Positions 1 through 12,198 of a stretch of DNA of 64,000 nt are shown piece after piece. The stretch's first letter is position 1. The number at the start of each line of letters is the position of its first letter. The DNA lies in contig JAGMVK010000012.1 in assembly GCA_020747065.1 (NCBI GenBank), positions 1,240,001-1,304,000 of the forward strand, in the 5' to 3' direction. The DNA comes from Cadophora sp. MPI-SDFR-AT-0126. Taxonomy: Eukaryota; Ascomycota; Leotiomycetes; Helotiales; Ploettnerulaceae. The translations under genes and the position numbers were made by a program. A model generated the notes under the pieces. That model was not told the origin of the DNA. It saw only the letters and a program-made list of their open reading frames with translations, and did no database searches.

Positions 1-1731
1 GATCTCTCCGAATAAGTGGCTCTCCTTCCTCAGTAAGGACTGGTTGTGATGGATCTTCTTCTTTGCAAAGCTGGTGAGCGTCATTACAAAAGGGACAGGA
101 CGCAAGGGGAGCCTGTGATGGACGGCCGAACATCGCTATCAGAGAAGGTAGCTGTGATTCGACAAACCAATTGGAATGGTCGTGCCGGATGTGGTCCTCG
201 AATTCAGACTGGTGCTGATAAGTTTCGTGACCTTGTATGTTGCAACTCCAATTTTTGCGGTGAAACTGCATTTCGTGGCTAAACCACTCGGAACGGTTTT
301 CAAACATGGTTTCCGAGGAGTTACACTGTTCAAATGTACAAACATACGGGCGCAGGTCACGCAGCACATGTGTCTTCCATGCCCGCGCTGTCTTAGTCTC
401 GACAATATGCAGGCAATATGGGCATTCGAACTGCTCCATTTCTTTGCCATCAGGCCCCTTCGGGCGCGGCGGTATGCGAACCTTTTCATCCGAGGTTGTT
501 GTAGAGGCATATGTAGACACAGTTCCAATGTCTGAAGGTGGCCTATCTTCGTCAGAGTTGTCAATTGGAACGAACTGTGTAGCTTCTGTGTTTGTTCCGA
601 AGTGGCTTTGTGGCATTCCAAAATTGGTTGTGTCAATAGGAGGTGGTGTCGGAACTGGCTTGTCAGTGCTGATAGCTTTCCCAGCTTGAATCTCTGATAG
701 CCTCTCGACAGAAACATTTTCCAGTGGTGGAGCACTCCTAGGGTTCGCAAGCGCATGATGATGTCGCTGGCTGTAAATCAGGTACTGTCGGCGTCGTTTC
801 ATGGCGTGGCCTAACCGTAAACGAAGTATTTCATTCAATGTCGGGAAGCAATCCAAAATATGGCCACTATCGAATGGTTCGTAATGGGAGACATCTATAG
901 AATTACACTTAGTCAAGCGGTCGTGCGGCATGGGACGCCGTATCAACATTGATAGTTTGTACAGATGGCCCACTAGAGACCGAATTCCCTGGGATAGTTG
1001 CGTCATTTCCGGTGTTTTGTGATTGAGATTGGTAACCCCGATATTGATGTTGAAAGAATCTGACAGAGGCGCTGCGGGTATACCGTCCGGAAATTGGACT
1101 GTGGTTTCTTTTCGGTCCAGCAGCAATCGCAATGCATCAAGCTCTACAGTATTGCCTTTTGCTCCCATGGACGAATCGCCTTCGTCTTGTTCCTCGGATC
1201 CAGATTCGCTCTCATCTGTGTCCGACTCAGGAGGGGACTGTAATGGAGTCGCGCACTCTTCGATCGGCTTCCTTCGAGCCTTAAGCAAACTCGTGGCTGG
1301 CCAAAGTCATTACTACTATCAGCGCTGGGGATTCTTTCCCAGAACGCACCATTTTGCAGCGTGTTTTCAAGGTCTTTCAGCAGCCTTACAACTCTTTCTC
1401 GGTAGAAGGACGATTCTCTGAGTCGATGATCGAGTGATACTCGACTCTTCGGTGGATGGCGTGCTCCAACATTACCAGCCCAGACTTCGAAGCGACCATG
1501 TTCATCACGGATCGTAGGTTCGGCGATCTGATCACCAAAATCTCGAGTTGGATGTTGTAAAGTTGCTATCAAATCTTTGAACGAGACTCGACAGCCATCG
1601 TAGTAAGAACATATTGAATGCTCCATCGCACCACGAACCACTTGTTTCTTGCAACAAGCAGCATCTTCAAGGAAACAGATAGATCTTGAGTGATCATGCC
1701 CAGATATGGTTGCCTGGCGTCGCCGTGCCAT
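1..1731 (-). CDS. C2H2-like zinc-finger protein, fungal-specific, 3' end beyond window
   Basis: Function unknown; the family is a fungal-specific multi-domain group with a helical N-terminus and a zinc-finger block. Exon 1 is 1350..1731 and exon 2 runs from 1296 off the left edge. The 53-base intron (1297..1349) has donor GTGCGT, branch CTGAT and acceptor CCAG, and joining it restores the frame. Exon 1 holds the conserved N-terminal motif with FEVWAGNVGA. Exon 2 holds an acidic Ser-rich linker, then FECPYC, a Trp-Lys-x-His-Val step, a CTFEQC pair, paired histidines, and a last SCPFC. The start may be 1731 or 1626; both ATGs have a purine at -3. It is divergent from the DUF7580 gene with about 320 bases between. 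The missing C-terminus could carry further domains such as ankyrin or NACHT; this cannot be judged here. Confidence 0.75.
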
Positions 1732-2049
1732 TTCTGCCTCGTGCTCGCATCTTTGGACAATTTTAGCTTGTATCTACGCCCGGTTTCGCTGCTACAGTAC
1801 TATACACTTTGTTATTTGCTGCAGCATTCTATCGCTGCATGGTTACGTTGCTGCCTTGACGCCCGGCTGTAGAGCCTGGGTAGCCTTGCTTCGCTGCATC
1901 GCTGCCCTTACGATACCACAGCGGGCTGTGTTTGGGGCAGTCGTGAGTTAAGTGAGCTGAGATAAAGCTCAGTATCCTGGAGGTCTCTTCCCTCCCACAC
2001 TTTATTCACTGCTTCATCTCAAGAAATAAATATTTACCGCAGCCCAACG
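1732..2049. promoter_or_regulatory. Intergenic region between divergent zinc-finger and DUF7580 genes
   Basis: About 320 bases between two divergent starts, so it must hold both promoters. The sequence is GC-richer than its surroundings and repeats the word GCTGC many times between 1790 and 1905. No clear TATA box was seen. Confidence 0.4.
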
Positions 2050-3902
2050 ATGTCAGGGTTCGAAGTTGTGGGGTTTGTTTTCAATGTGTTGCCTTTGATG
2101 ATCGCTGGGCTCCAAGAAGTTAATGGTCGCACCTCGAAAATACTTTTCAAATATCAACATGTCATTGCAAGTTTCATTCGAGACTTGGACATGGAACATG
2201 CACAACTCCGTAGCACCCTCGAGAAAATGTTGAGCGGGATGGTGAACGAGATAGAGCTTGCTCAGCTGCTAGAAGATCAGCAACATCCAATCTGGAAAGA
2301 CACAAATCTAGAGAATAGAATGAAGCAGAGACTGGGTCCAGAAGCCTATCGAGTTTACATAATTACCATGAGCCGCGTGGCGACTGCTTTGGTAGGACTG
2401 AGAGAGGCAGTGGGATTCAACCAAGGAAAGGTTAGCAATGACGCCATTCATAGTGCTGAACCGAGTTCTGACATTCTCTTCTTGATCTCAGAAATCAAAA
2501 TGGCATCATGGGATGCGCAACCGCCTGAAGAAATGTCTAGAAGACACTAAACATACTGCAGTGCTTCAGGAGATCAGGATCTGCAACCAAGCACTCAGCA
2601 AGCTTACAGATGATACACTTATTCTGGAACCTCTGAGATTAAGCAGGCGAGCGAAAGCAGACACAAACAATTGGGAATCCATCCGTGAGGTCCGTACTTC
2701 CTTTCTTGTTACTTGTTTACAAATGCCCGCAAACTTGCCGGGAAAATAAATCTGACAGACAAGAACAGCTTGCTACAAGCCTACATCAGGCACTCGAATC
2801 AGGCTGGCTTTGTGATTGTTCAACACCCCACTTAGCGCACTTACGCCTTGAAAAGAGAAGCAATCCTGCTGATACCGAGACAAAATTTGGTGTGTTGTTT
2901 TCATCCATCTCTGCTCCGAGAGGATGTCAAGAAACCGAAATAAAGATCATGACTGGCTCCGAAGTAAAGTAGGTCTTGAACATCACATACAAAAGTACTC
3001 GCTGACAGGGCAGAAGGGAAGAAGTAGAGTCGGTCCTCGAAACAGCCACATCCCACACTCGTTCAGTGTCTTTCGGTCCCGATCTCATGTCAGCATCCAC
3101 CATAAATGGGCCGAGAACCGACTCTTCGATTCTAGTCGATGACTGGATTTCGAACACCAGGATCGAGGATCTGTGTCGCAAGCTCAAGCAATGCAAGAAG
3201 TCAGGCTGCATTGGCTTCCTCGATGATGACCACCACAAACACTACATCCAGGTGATCCCGTCAACCATGACCGGAGAAGACATTGTTTCACTGGCTGAAA
3301 TTCTGGACAGCAATGGGCAAAACGCTCAACATCCCCATGAAGTGGAGCTTGGCTTACGAGAAAAGTACGAATTGGCCGTAGTTCTGGCAATGTCGGTCCT
3401 CCAACTCCATGCGACTCCATGGCTCCACGAGTGTTGGTCAAACAAGGACCTATATTTCGCGCGAAGACGATCGGAAAGCTCTCCTGCTCTATGCGCGTAC
3501 ATCCAGAAATCTTTTAATCCCCCCAAAGTCCGGGCCATGAGTAATCCTGAGCTCACTCCTGTTATGTCGAGGCCATCGGTGCGTAACGAAACCATATTTG
3601 CGCTTGGTGTGTGTCTCATTGAGCTGTCTCTTGGTCGGACGTTAGCATCTTTCCAAGAAGAGACGGATCTTGGACCCGATGGAAAACGTACGATCCTCAC
3701 GGATTGGATGATAGCGAATCGTGTCCTCAAAGAAAGAATTGTGGTTAGCGAGGGTGATCGGTATTCGAAGACTGTTCATCGTTGCATCAACTGTGTCTTT
3801 GAGCCTTTGGATCCGACTTTGGAAAGCGCAGTTTTCAGAGAAGCATTCTACAATAATGCCGTACTGCCCTTGAAAGACATACTCATCGATTTTGTGAAGT
3901 AG
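2050..3902 (+). CDS. DUF7580 domain protein (fungal-specific)
   Basis: Four exons: 2050..2430, 2492..2689, 2769..2968, 3014..3902, giving about 555 residues. Introns 1 and 2 are well supported (donors GTTAGC and GTCCGT; branches CTGAAC and CTGAC). Intron 3 could instead be 2964..3008 with nearly the same product. The N-terminal 190 residues are helical and begin MSGFEVVGFVFNVLP, typical of the family. The C-terminal block has the family signature LREKYELAVVLAMSVLQLH, then a stretch resembling a degenerate kinase C-lobe (IFALGVCLIELSLG). Classical kinase catalytic motifs are not visible. These proteins are often found with fungal NLR-type or HET genes, but their role is not established. The divergent neighbour is another fungal-specific zinc-finger protein. 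Confidence 0.8.
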
Positions 3903-6752
3903 AGTAAAAGACTCGAAATAGATCAAAAGTCGGAATAAAGCAGACGCATCGAGAAGCGCGTCCATGACATGCCACGTGATGACCACATGCCCTCAAACTA
4001 GAAACCCAACATGATCAAGCTCCTATGTTTGTTGTTAGACGGTGGGACTTCATCCCGATCTTGGAGTAATCTTACTATACAATTTGTTGCCTCGACTAAT
4101 GCCGGCAGGGACAGAGTAAGCATTTCACGTACAAAAGTTGCGAATTTCGCTTGGTGAGGCGTGACATCGGAATTTACGGAGGGCGGTCATTGACTCACGG
4201 CGGGCCTATTCTTATAAGTATATATCTCGTAGTAGTACCTCTAGTAAAATCCTGCTCCAGTTTCAATTTTGTCCTTGGAAACGATTTTTGCACTATCTTG
4301 CTCTCGCCGGATCTGCTGTTCTCTGCCGTTTGTTGTCTATCTGGGACTTCTTGAGTTATGCTTCGTTGTTTTCTATATCTCTGAGCACCATTGAAAGACA
4401 AGCCCGCTCAGTACTGCTTCTTTTCCCAATATTGCATGCCATTTTTGTCTCGGCCCGGGCCCATTCTTTGTCCAGATACCCAACTGCTGCTTCCGATTTC
4501 AGTAACTTGCTGCGCTGTTTCGGCGGGTCGTAGTAACCGATCAAGCTGGCCAGTTATACTCTTCGGGTCCTTGCCGTCGCGAAAGGTTGTTCTGATTGAC
4601 CCGGTGGTGCCAGTGGGCTCTGTGTGATTTGCCAGTGCAAGAATTTGAAGGAGGGAAATGCAAGGATGCCTCCATCCGTACTCCATCCGTCCAACCCCAG
4701 CCCTACTGCAGTGTCCGTTGCGAACTGCCTCATCAGGAAGGAGGTGTGGCGATTGGCTCTCCCGTGTTCGTAAAGTTGACGATTTTATTTGTTGCTTTTG
4801 TTTCTCATATCTTTGGCGGCACGAGCTGATGCTTATCAACTTTTTTGTTTCTCCACAACACTTGCTTGGCCGCGCTTGGTATCTTCTGTGGCGTCAGATT
4901 CAAAAGCTTATTTGCGGCATCCAAGAAAGCTTAGCGGACAAGGAAGAGAAGATATCGACGACGAGTGGAGTCTTGACTTCAATTTGAACACATCTCGAAC
5001 GCCCAAAATCGACCATCGACGTTACCCTATCACGTTGCCATTTCCCCAGTCTTTTGATCCTTATCGCTCATGAGACCGGCTCCTACCAGCGCATGGAACG
5101 ATGTGATCGGAAGAATCCCTTCCAGACTCATTCAAGAGGCTGGACACTATCGTACAACACGGAGTGGAATCATCCTAGAGGATGTGGAGGTGGCGCTTGA
5201 TAGCGGCCATTAATTGAATCCACTATTCAAGCACATCCTCAATCAGGCTGGGCGCTGCTGCAAAATTATGTCCTTGCGATCGGCAAGCTAAGGAATCTTC
5301 GTGCTCTTGTCTCGAAGAGGGGTCCGTTTGGTGGCGGCCGCCATTCTCAGTACGACCGTTTATCCTCGGCACATAATGCAAGATCAACCAGTTGATCAGC
5401 TTTCTTCAATTGGGCCTTCTGGAAGCAGGCTAGAACGCTATCTCTTGACCAGGAATGCGGGTCACAGCTGGACGCTGGTTGAAGTACTTCCCTGCAGCGA
5501 AGCTTGAAAATCAATGGCCATGAGAAACCACCTCCCTAATTCGGCTGCGTGGCGCATCCATCTTCTTCTCGCCACCTCTTAAAGATGTTCAAGCTCATTC
5601 GAGATCGCCGACTATGAGGATTCATCGACATCATCGAGACTGCTTACCCCTCCGTGAGGCTTGCTTTGCCATTATCCATGTCGGTTCCACAGCAATCATT
5701 GCCAAACATGGTCACCAGGTCCCCCCAATCCTTTCTCCTGGATTTATGCATACATGAACACCACGAACTGCTAACTGGCTGCGAATCCACGGTCGAATCC
5801 GTACAGGGTGCAAAAATTCTGGACCCAGGCATATGCTTAATACCTTGAACGCTGGGAGAGCACAAGTCAGAGTCTGGACAAGTTCAATTGCCGCATCCCA
5901 CCAGCGGCTTCAAAGTTTCCAGAATCCTGAAAGCCGTGAATCGCAGCCCTCGCAAAGTCAATTCCAACATCCTGAAAGTATCTTAACATTCTTATCTGGC
6001 AAGCTTTCATTTTACTTCGCTGTCCGCTACACCACTTTTCCCGCTGTGCGACACCCTAGAGACATCGATGCAGGTAACCCTGCAAGATTCCTCGGCACGA
6101 AAGCTTGACTGCTGCTCCCAAGCCTCGCTTCCCTGACAAGGCCCCCTGGTTGCAATATTTCACTATCAGTGAACTCTACGACAAACGAAGGATAGCCATT
6201 GCAAGACGAAGGTCCTTGATCATGCACGGGTTTCATCAATCATGTTCGTGCCTTTACGCAACAACGGGGTAGGCGGCCGACGAGCGACAAGCCCTTATCC
6301 ATTTAGCCTCTAGGATTCGACAGCTCCCATACGTTGGAAGAGTTTCTCTCATGGTGTGAAGGATGCATTGGTTTGTATTTGGCCGAGGTAGGGCTTTGTG
6401 CGCAGAAAGAAGCTCCTCCAGCTCCAATTTCCAATGCATCCACTCATATACAAGATAGAGCATTGCAGCTAAGTTCGGGTGTCGCACCTGCCCCACGCCA
6501 CAGCTACCACACCGATCAGCTCATCCTCGTGGACGGGTTGTCATCTGAAATGGGAAGGTCGTAACAATCAACTAGCCTGGCGATCTATCGCTGTCTCGGT
6601 CGAGGAATCAGGTCGGAATGGGTAAACGCAGGGCTCAATCGTAACGGATATAAGTAGTCTCATGAAAGCCAATTTAATTCCCTTCCTTCTATCCCACCGG
6701 GTCCTTGAGTTCAGCACATTGACACTTCTGAATCAGCAGAGACATCGCCATC
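3903..6752. other. Gene-poor region, about 2.85 kb
   Basis: No open frame here joins into a recognisable protein on either strand. Short coding-like pieces exist, for example 48 codons at 5070..5213 with protein-like composition, which may be a remnant. A TATA-like run near 4212 has no gene behind it. The last 200 bases are the promoter of the OPT gene. Confidence 0.4.
6649..6654 (+). promoter_or_regulatory. Probable TATA box of the OPT gene
   Basis: TATAAG about 104 bases upstream of the ATG at 6753, followed by a pyrimidine-rich stretch (about 6670-6700). This is an inference from position and sequence only. Confidence 0.45.
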
Positions 6753-9381
6753 ATGGTTCGTCTTTGGGGAAAAGAGAAGGACACAGGTGTGTCTTCTGCC
6801 GTGGAGCCTGATAATGGTTCTCCTGGTGCTGAAGAGTATAATTAGCCTTTCCCTTTATTCCAATCTCAACGGCTGACATTGGTATGTAGCGTTCCCAATG
6901 CAGAGATTATTCAAAGAGATATCAAGGCTCTCAAAGTCTCCGCCAAATGGGATCCCAATTTGCCTCGAGAGGCGGTCGACGCCATCGACCAAGCTTATCA
7001 AACCGGAGATCTCGAGAAGAAGGCTGTTCTAGAGCATACTCTACTCGAGGAAGACTCCCCATATCCTGAAGTTCGTGCCGCAGTCAGAAATTACGATGAA
7101 GATATGCCAGCAAATACCCCTCGCGCTTGGATCATCGGTATGCTCTGGTGCACAATTGGAAGTGGTGTCAACATGCTATTCTCTCTTCGCAACCCTTCCA
7201 TCTACCTCACACCTGTAGTGACACTGCTGCTGTCCTACCCTTTCGGTGTCGCATGGACTTATGGTAAGTTTCTCATCTTTGGTCACTGTATTAGTATAGG
7301 AAACTGATCCCAGGATGCAGTGATGCCGACCAAGAAGTTCAAAACATTTGGGAAGACATGGTCGCTTAATTCTGGTCCATTCAATATCAAAGAGCATACC
7401 ATCATCGTCATTATGGCCAATGCGTCCTTTGGAGGTACCACCGCGTACTCTACTGATGTGCTCCTGGCACAAGAGGTCTTCTATGGACAAAAATTTGGAT
7501 GGGGCTATCAACTTCTCTTGACGATCACTTGTCAGATGCTCGGTCTTGGTCTCGCAGGTCTCACTAGAAAGTGGCTTGTCGAGCCAGCTGCCATGATCTG
7601 GCCCTCCAATCTCATCATCACAACGATGTTTGAGACCATCCACACCCGGAAGACTCCCGATGCACTCAAATCTGGCTCTTGGACAATCGGGCGATACAAG
7701 TATTTCCTGATTGTGCTTGTCGGCATCTTCGTTTGGGAATGGTTCCCACTTTGGATCGCTCCGTTCCTGAGCGCCTTTACCTTCGTTTGCTGGGCTGCTC
7801 CCAAGAATGTTGTCGTGAACCAACTGTTTGGCGGACAAACTGGACTTGCTCTGATTCCAATCACATTCGACTGGACCATCGTCACAGCTTTCTTGACCAG
7901 TCCTCTCATCTTTCCTTTCCACGCCATTGCCAATACTATGATTGGTGTTCTGATCTTCACGATCATCACTTCGCTCGGGGTCCATTACACCGGAGCATTC
8001 TATTCCGAGTATCTTCCAATGTCCACAGGTGGAAACTTTGATAATACCGGTTCCAGGTACAATGTTTCCAGGATCCTTACCCCAGAATATACCTTGGTAC
8101 GATTCACTCCGCCTCCGAAGCAGTCACGAATGTTTAATACTAATGACACCCTAGGATCCTAAACTATATCAAGAATATTCGCCAATTTTCTTGTCAACAA
8201 CCTTCGCGCTTGCTTACGGTCTCTCATTCGCGACTATCATTGCAGTTGTTGTCCACACCGCCCTCTACGATGGCCAAGAGATCTGGGCAAAATGGAAAGC
8301 TGCTCGAGGAGAGGGAGCTGATATTCATCAGCGCATGATGATGAAATACAAGGAAGCCCCTTGGTACTGGTAGGTCTATTTTCATGCTGTCAAATACACG
8401 TCTGCTAATGTAACACTCAGGTATGGCGCCTCATTCGTTACGATGTTTGCACTTGGGCTCGTTACTTGTCTCGTCTGGGACACGCACTTGACTTGGTGGG
8501 CGTTCATCGTTGCCCTCCTGATCTCACTCTTCTTCTACCTGCCAATTGGGATAATCCAAGCAACTACCAATGTCCAAATTGGTCTCAACGTTATTACCGA
8601 GTTCATTATCGGATACATGCAACCAGGACGACCGCTTGCTATGATGATGTTCAAGATGTACGGATACATCACCGCATACCAAGGTCTTTACTTTACTCAA
8701 GACATCAAGCTAGCCCACTATATGAAAGTACCGCAACGCGTAACGTTCTGGGCACAATTCATCGCAACTCTCTGGTCATGTATCGTTCAAATCGCCGTCT
8801 ACAACTGGGCCCTTGGCGCCATCAATGATGTATGCAAGCCTGGCCAGCCAGACAACTATACTTGCCCTAACGCAGGTGTCTTCTTTACCGCATCTATCAT
8901 TTGGGGAGTCATCGGCCCTAAGCGTATTTTTGGTACCGAAGGTATCTACAGCTCCCTATCCTGGTTCTTCCTGGTCGGTCTCATCGCCCCTATTCTCGTC
9001 TACCTCGCAGCCCGCAAATGGCCCAGGAGCAACCTCCGCTACATCAACATGCCAATTATCTTCGGCGGCACCGCCTACATCCCTCCCGCTACGCCCATGA
9101 CTTACGCAACCTGGGGTATCACTGGTACTATCTTCAACAAATTCATCAAGGGCCGTCATCGCGGTTGGTGGACGGAGTACAACTTCGTCACGTCGGCAGC
9201 GTTGGATAGTGGGACAATCATTTGTCTGTTGTTGATATTCTTTGCGCTACAATTGCCAAACAAGGTCACGAGTCCACAATGGTGGGGTGGCTGGGGTGGT
9301 GGATTTCAAAATAATTGGGATTGGAACGCGGGTGTGCAGAAGGTTGCTAATGGGACATTTGGGCCGAAGACTTGGAAGTGA
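6753..9381 (+). CDS. OPT family oligopeptide transporter
   Basis: Proton-coupled uptake of small peptides across the plasma membrane is the usual role of this family (Isp4/Opt1 type). Five exons: 6753..6835, 6890..7263, 7321..8096, 8155..8369, 8421..9381, giving 802 residues, the normal length. All introns are GT-AG and 51-58 bases; the third has the branch TACTAATGAC. The cytosolic N-terminus leads into many hydrophobic segments. Family landmarks visible are the FNIKEH stretch after transmembrane segment 2, the YMKVPQRVTF stretch (KIPPR-like) and a Trp/Gly-rich tail. The usual NPG tripeptide before FNIKEH reads NSG here. The substrate could be peptides, glutathione or siderophore-like compounds; sequence alone does not decide. 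Confidence 0.93.
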
Positions 9382-11012
9382 TCGGTTGACCCTTGGATCG
9401 TGGCGTGGGAGAATTTCGTGTTCGTTGATGACTGAGGCTTGAGGTGTTGTTGGGGTAAGCCAGTGCCTGGTTTAACAAGTTCACCATACATTCAGGGGTT
9501 TAACATAGAGATAGTTGATGGACGATTGTGATGATCTATGGGTTCAATGAGAAGAATAATGCTATTTTTCAACTGCTCAGATTCTTGTTCACTGGAGCTA
9601 GCCGCATTTCCCACAAGGAATAAACTCTTACCAACCACCCTGCACATTAATTGGTTGGGAGAGATTCCCCACCTAGCTTTAGAGCACTAGCCTTTGATTC
9701 AGCAAGACTAAAGGGTGTTTTGAGATCGTAGGCCTCACAGATCGAGTCGAACCGAGGCCGTTGTGAGGAAGAAACAGAAGGATTGTTTATTGGCACCCAT
9801 GAAGCGGAATAATGGTATAGTGATGCGCGAATAGATCTAAAATCTCGAAGTCAGTCGTCGCGGGTGAGGTCTGGACAGCGGAGTAAATTGCTGGTTTATG
9901 TGGGCATCCATCGTACGGCAAGGGCTGAGAATGAATAGTCTCCCGCTTGTGTAGCGAATGAGCTCTATATTTCTGGTTTAAAAGTTACTATAGGATCCCG
10001 AGTTGTTCCAATGGTGTTGTAGAGTAAACGGGTGCTACTGCGTTGTCGAGTGCAGAAGCGCAGGCTGCAGACGTTGGGCAGAGAGCGGCGAAGGTAAAGT
10101 ACGCTGTGGCGGAGTGTTCCTGGTGGATATAGAATCAGACTCTATTAAAACGAGGGACTTTATGGAGACTTATTTGGCAAAGTCTGTGATTGTAGTCGGT
10201 GGTATAGCGCATGATGATTGGTCTAGGTGCCTGGATATGGTAGCGCTATGAAATGGCGAAGTTACTCATAAATTAGGCAAGAATCCATATCAGAGATAGA
10301 ATACAATGTGATGGAATCTAAGAGGTCTACAGTTGGTAAAAGGTTTTAAATGATGGTTTTGACAATTAATAGCTTAGTAATGATGCATGAATAATTGTTT
10401 ACATAAGGCTGTTAAGCGAAAGGAATATGTCTCTTGCTGGCGGGAAGTCAACTCCTTACACTGTTTACAACGAGATATCAATTTGAAAAAACTGTGAGAT
10501 CGAGATTAAAATCGAGTCTGTGACTGACATAGCTTCAATGGCCATGGCATTGCTTCGACGCTAATCAAGATCTCTCAGAGTGGTCGGTGTTTCAACGTTG
10601 GTGAATTGATACTGTTGGGATCTGTTGGGTATCGACGCTCAGGTAAGCTTGGGTGGGCTGCATGATTAGGAAGCTAAAAATACAAGCTTTATCGTAGAGC
10701 TAGCGCACGCCCAAGCTCCAGAGCTGTTCTCCCCTGTTCGTATGGCTAACCGATGATCACCTTGAAAGCAGCGAGCCATCAATCCCACGCCGAGGAATGT
10801 TATTCACTGCTTGAAACATCTCCAGGCTTGCATGCAGAATATTCATCCCTGTCCTCGAGTACTCATGTGCTAGCTTCCTCTCGAACATGATTCCCGAGGT
10901 TTCCAGATCCCCCATTCCTTAACTCGGTGCAGAATCCAAGGCCGTCCGCTCTAGGCTTCTTGACAGATATTTACGAACGTTGATTTGATCACCTGGGTCC
11001 AGGTTCCTTGCC
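9382..11012. other. Gene-poor region, about 1.6 kb
   Basis: 3' flank of the OPT gene, then sequence without a recognisable gene on either strand. 10260..10520 is locally AT-rich. The longest open frame (82 codons at 10003) has no family resemblance and unusual Cys/Trp-rich composition, so it is probably chance. Confidence 0.4.
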
Positions 11013-12198
11013 ATGATTTCTCTGCTGATCAAGGTGAGGAACATCTTTTACTTTGAAAAATTTCCAGCTGATCGTAATCAAAGACAGGCTCTCGACTGTC
11101 ACTCATCCTATTGACTAGCCACTCATCTCAGCACTGCCCTGTCCACCATTACCATCTCTTCAGCACATTTGTCCACTTGCGCGCTCAACACCCGAGGCTA
11201 GTTTTGGACATACCAACATTGACTCTGAGAGGTTGTGCGAATATACCACTTGTAAGTGCGGCGCAACAAGACCGATTCGCCTATTTTGATGGACGTCGCG
11301 ACTGACACAACGAGCACCTCGCCTTTGGCGCTGGGACAGCTTGGTTCAAGGATGTCGGCAATACTGAATTTGATCCGAAGCTTGTGCAATTGATCAAAAC
11401 TGCAATCGAGAAAGGATGGTACCATCTTGATTGCGCAGAAATGTATGGTACAGAGGAAGAAGTTGGTATTGCAATCAAAGAGTCCGGGATTCCTCGCGAG
11501 AAGCTTTTCATCACCAACAAAGTTGCCCAAGGCATCGACGACATTCCTGCTGCCCTCGACCAAAGTTTGAAAAAATTGCAGACTAGTTACTTTGATTTGT
11601 ATGCAAATTCTGCGGACCATTGAGATTGGATCTAGCTAACGAGTCTAGGTATTTGATTCACGTCCCCTTCTTTGCCAAATCCGAAGAAGACTTTCAGCGC
11701 GCATGGAAATCGATGGAAGAAATTAAGAAGGCTGGCAAGGTGAAGTCAATCGGTGTCAGCAACTTTCAGCGACCGGATCTCGAGGCGACCCTCGAAGGCG
11801 CTTCAGATCCGCCTGTCATCAACCAAATCGAATATCACCCGTACCTCCAGCGCTCCAACGACTATATTCCTTGGATGCGTGAGAATGGAATTCAAGTTGG
11901 ATCTTTCAAAGGTCTCACACCAGCCTTCCGAGCTCCCGAGGGTCCGTTGAAGGAACATTTGGCGCGAATTGCGAAGTCTCACGATGTGACTGAGGGTGCT
12001 GTGCTCATCGCTTGGTTGATACAAAGCAACGTTGTTGCAGTGACAACCACTACGAAACCGGAACGACTCGATGAATACGCGCAAGCTTTAACCATCAAAC
12101 TGACCCAGGAGGAGTTGAAAGAGATCACAGAAGTGGGACTGACCTATCATTTCCGTACCTCTTGGGGGGAGAGATTTGCGGATGATAACCGTTCTTGA
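11013..12198 (+). CDS. Aldo-keto reductase (start uncertain)
   Basis: NADPH-dependent reduction of carbonyl substrates is expected, in the cytosol. The well-supported exons are 11132..11251, 11315..11598 and 11649..12198, joined by introns with donors GTAAGT and GTATGC and branches CTGAC and CTAAC. The catalytic tetrad is complete: Asp in HLDCAEMYG, Tyr in the same motif, Lys in LFITNKV and His in LIHVPFF. KSIGVSNF and the C-terminal TTTTKPERLDEY cofactor stretch are present. The family normally starts just before IPTLTL, but no ATG lies there; a TTG occupies that place at 11204. A tiny first exon 11013..11033 (ATG, donor GTGAGG) splicing to 11132 would give 324 residues but adds an odd His-rich lead. 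It could be a gene with a lost start codon. Confidence 0.72.

Noticed and set aside
7176..7985. 269-codon open frame on the minus strand
   Set aside because: It lies antisense to the OPT transporter exons, has shadow-type composition and no family resemblance.
9740..9760. B-box-like GGTTCGACTC on the minus strand, suggesting a tRNA
   Set aside because: The flanking bases do not form a T-stem, acceptor stem or anticodon arm.
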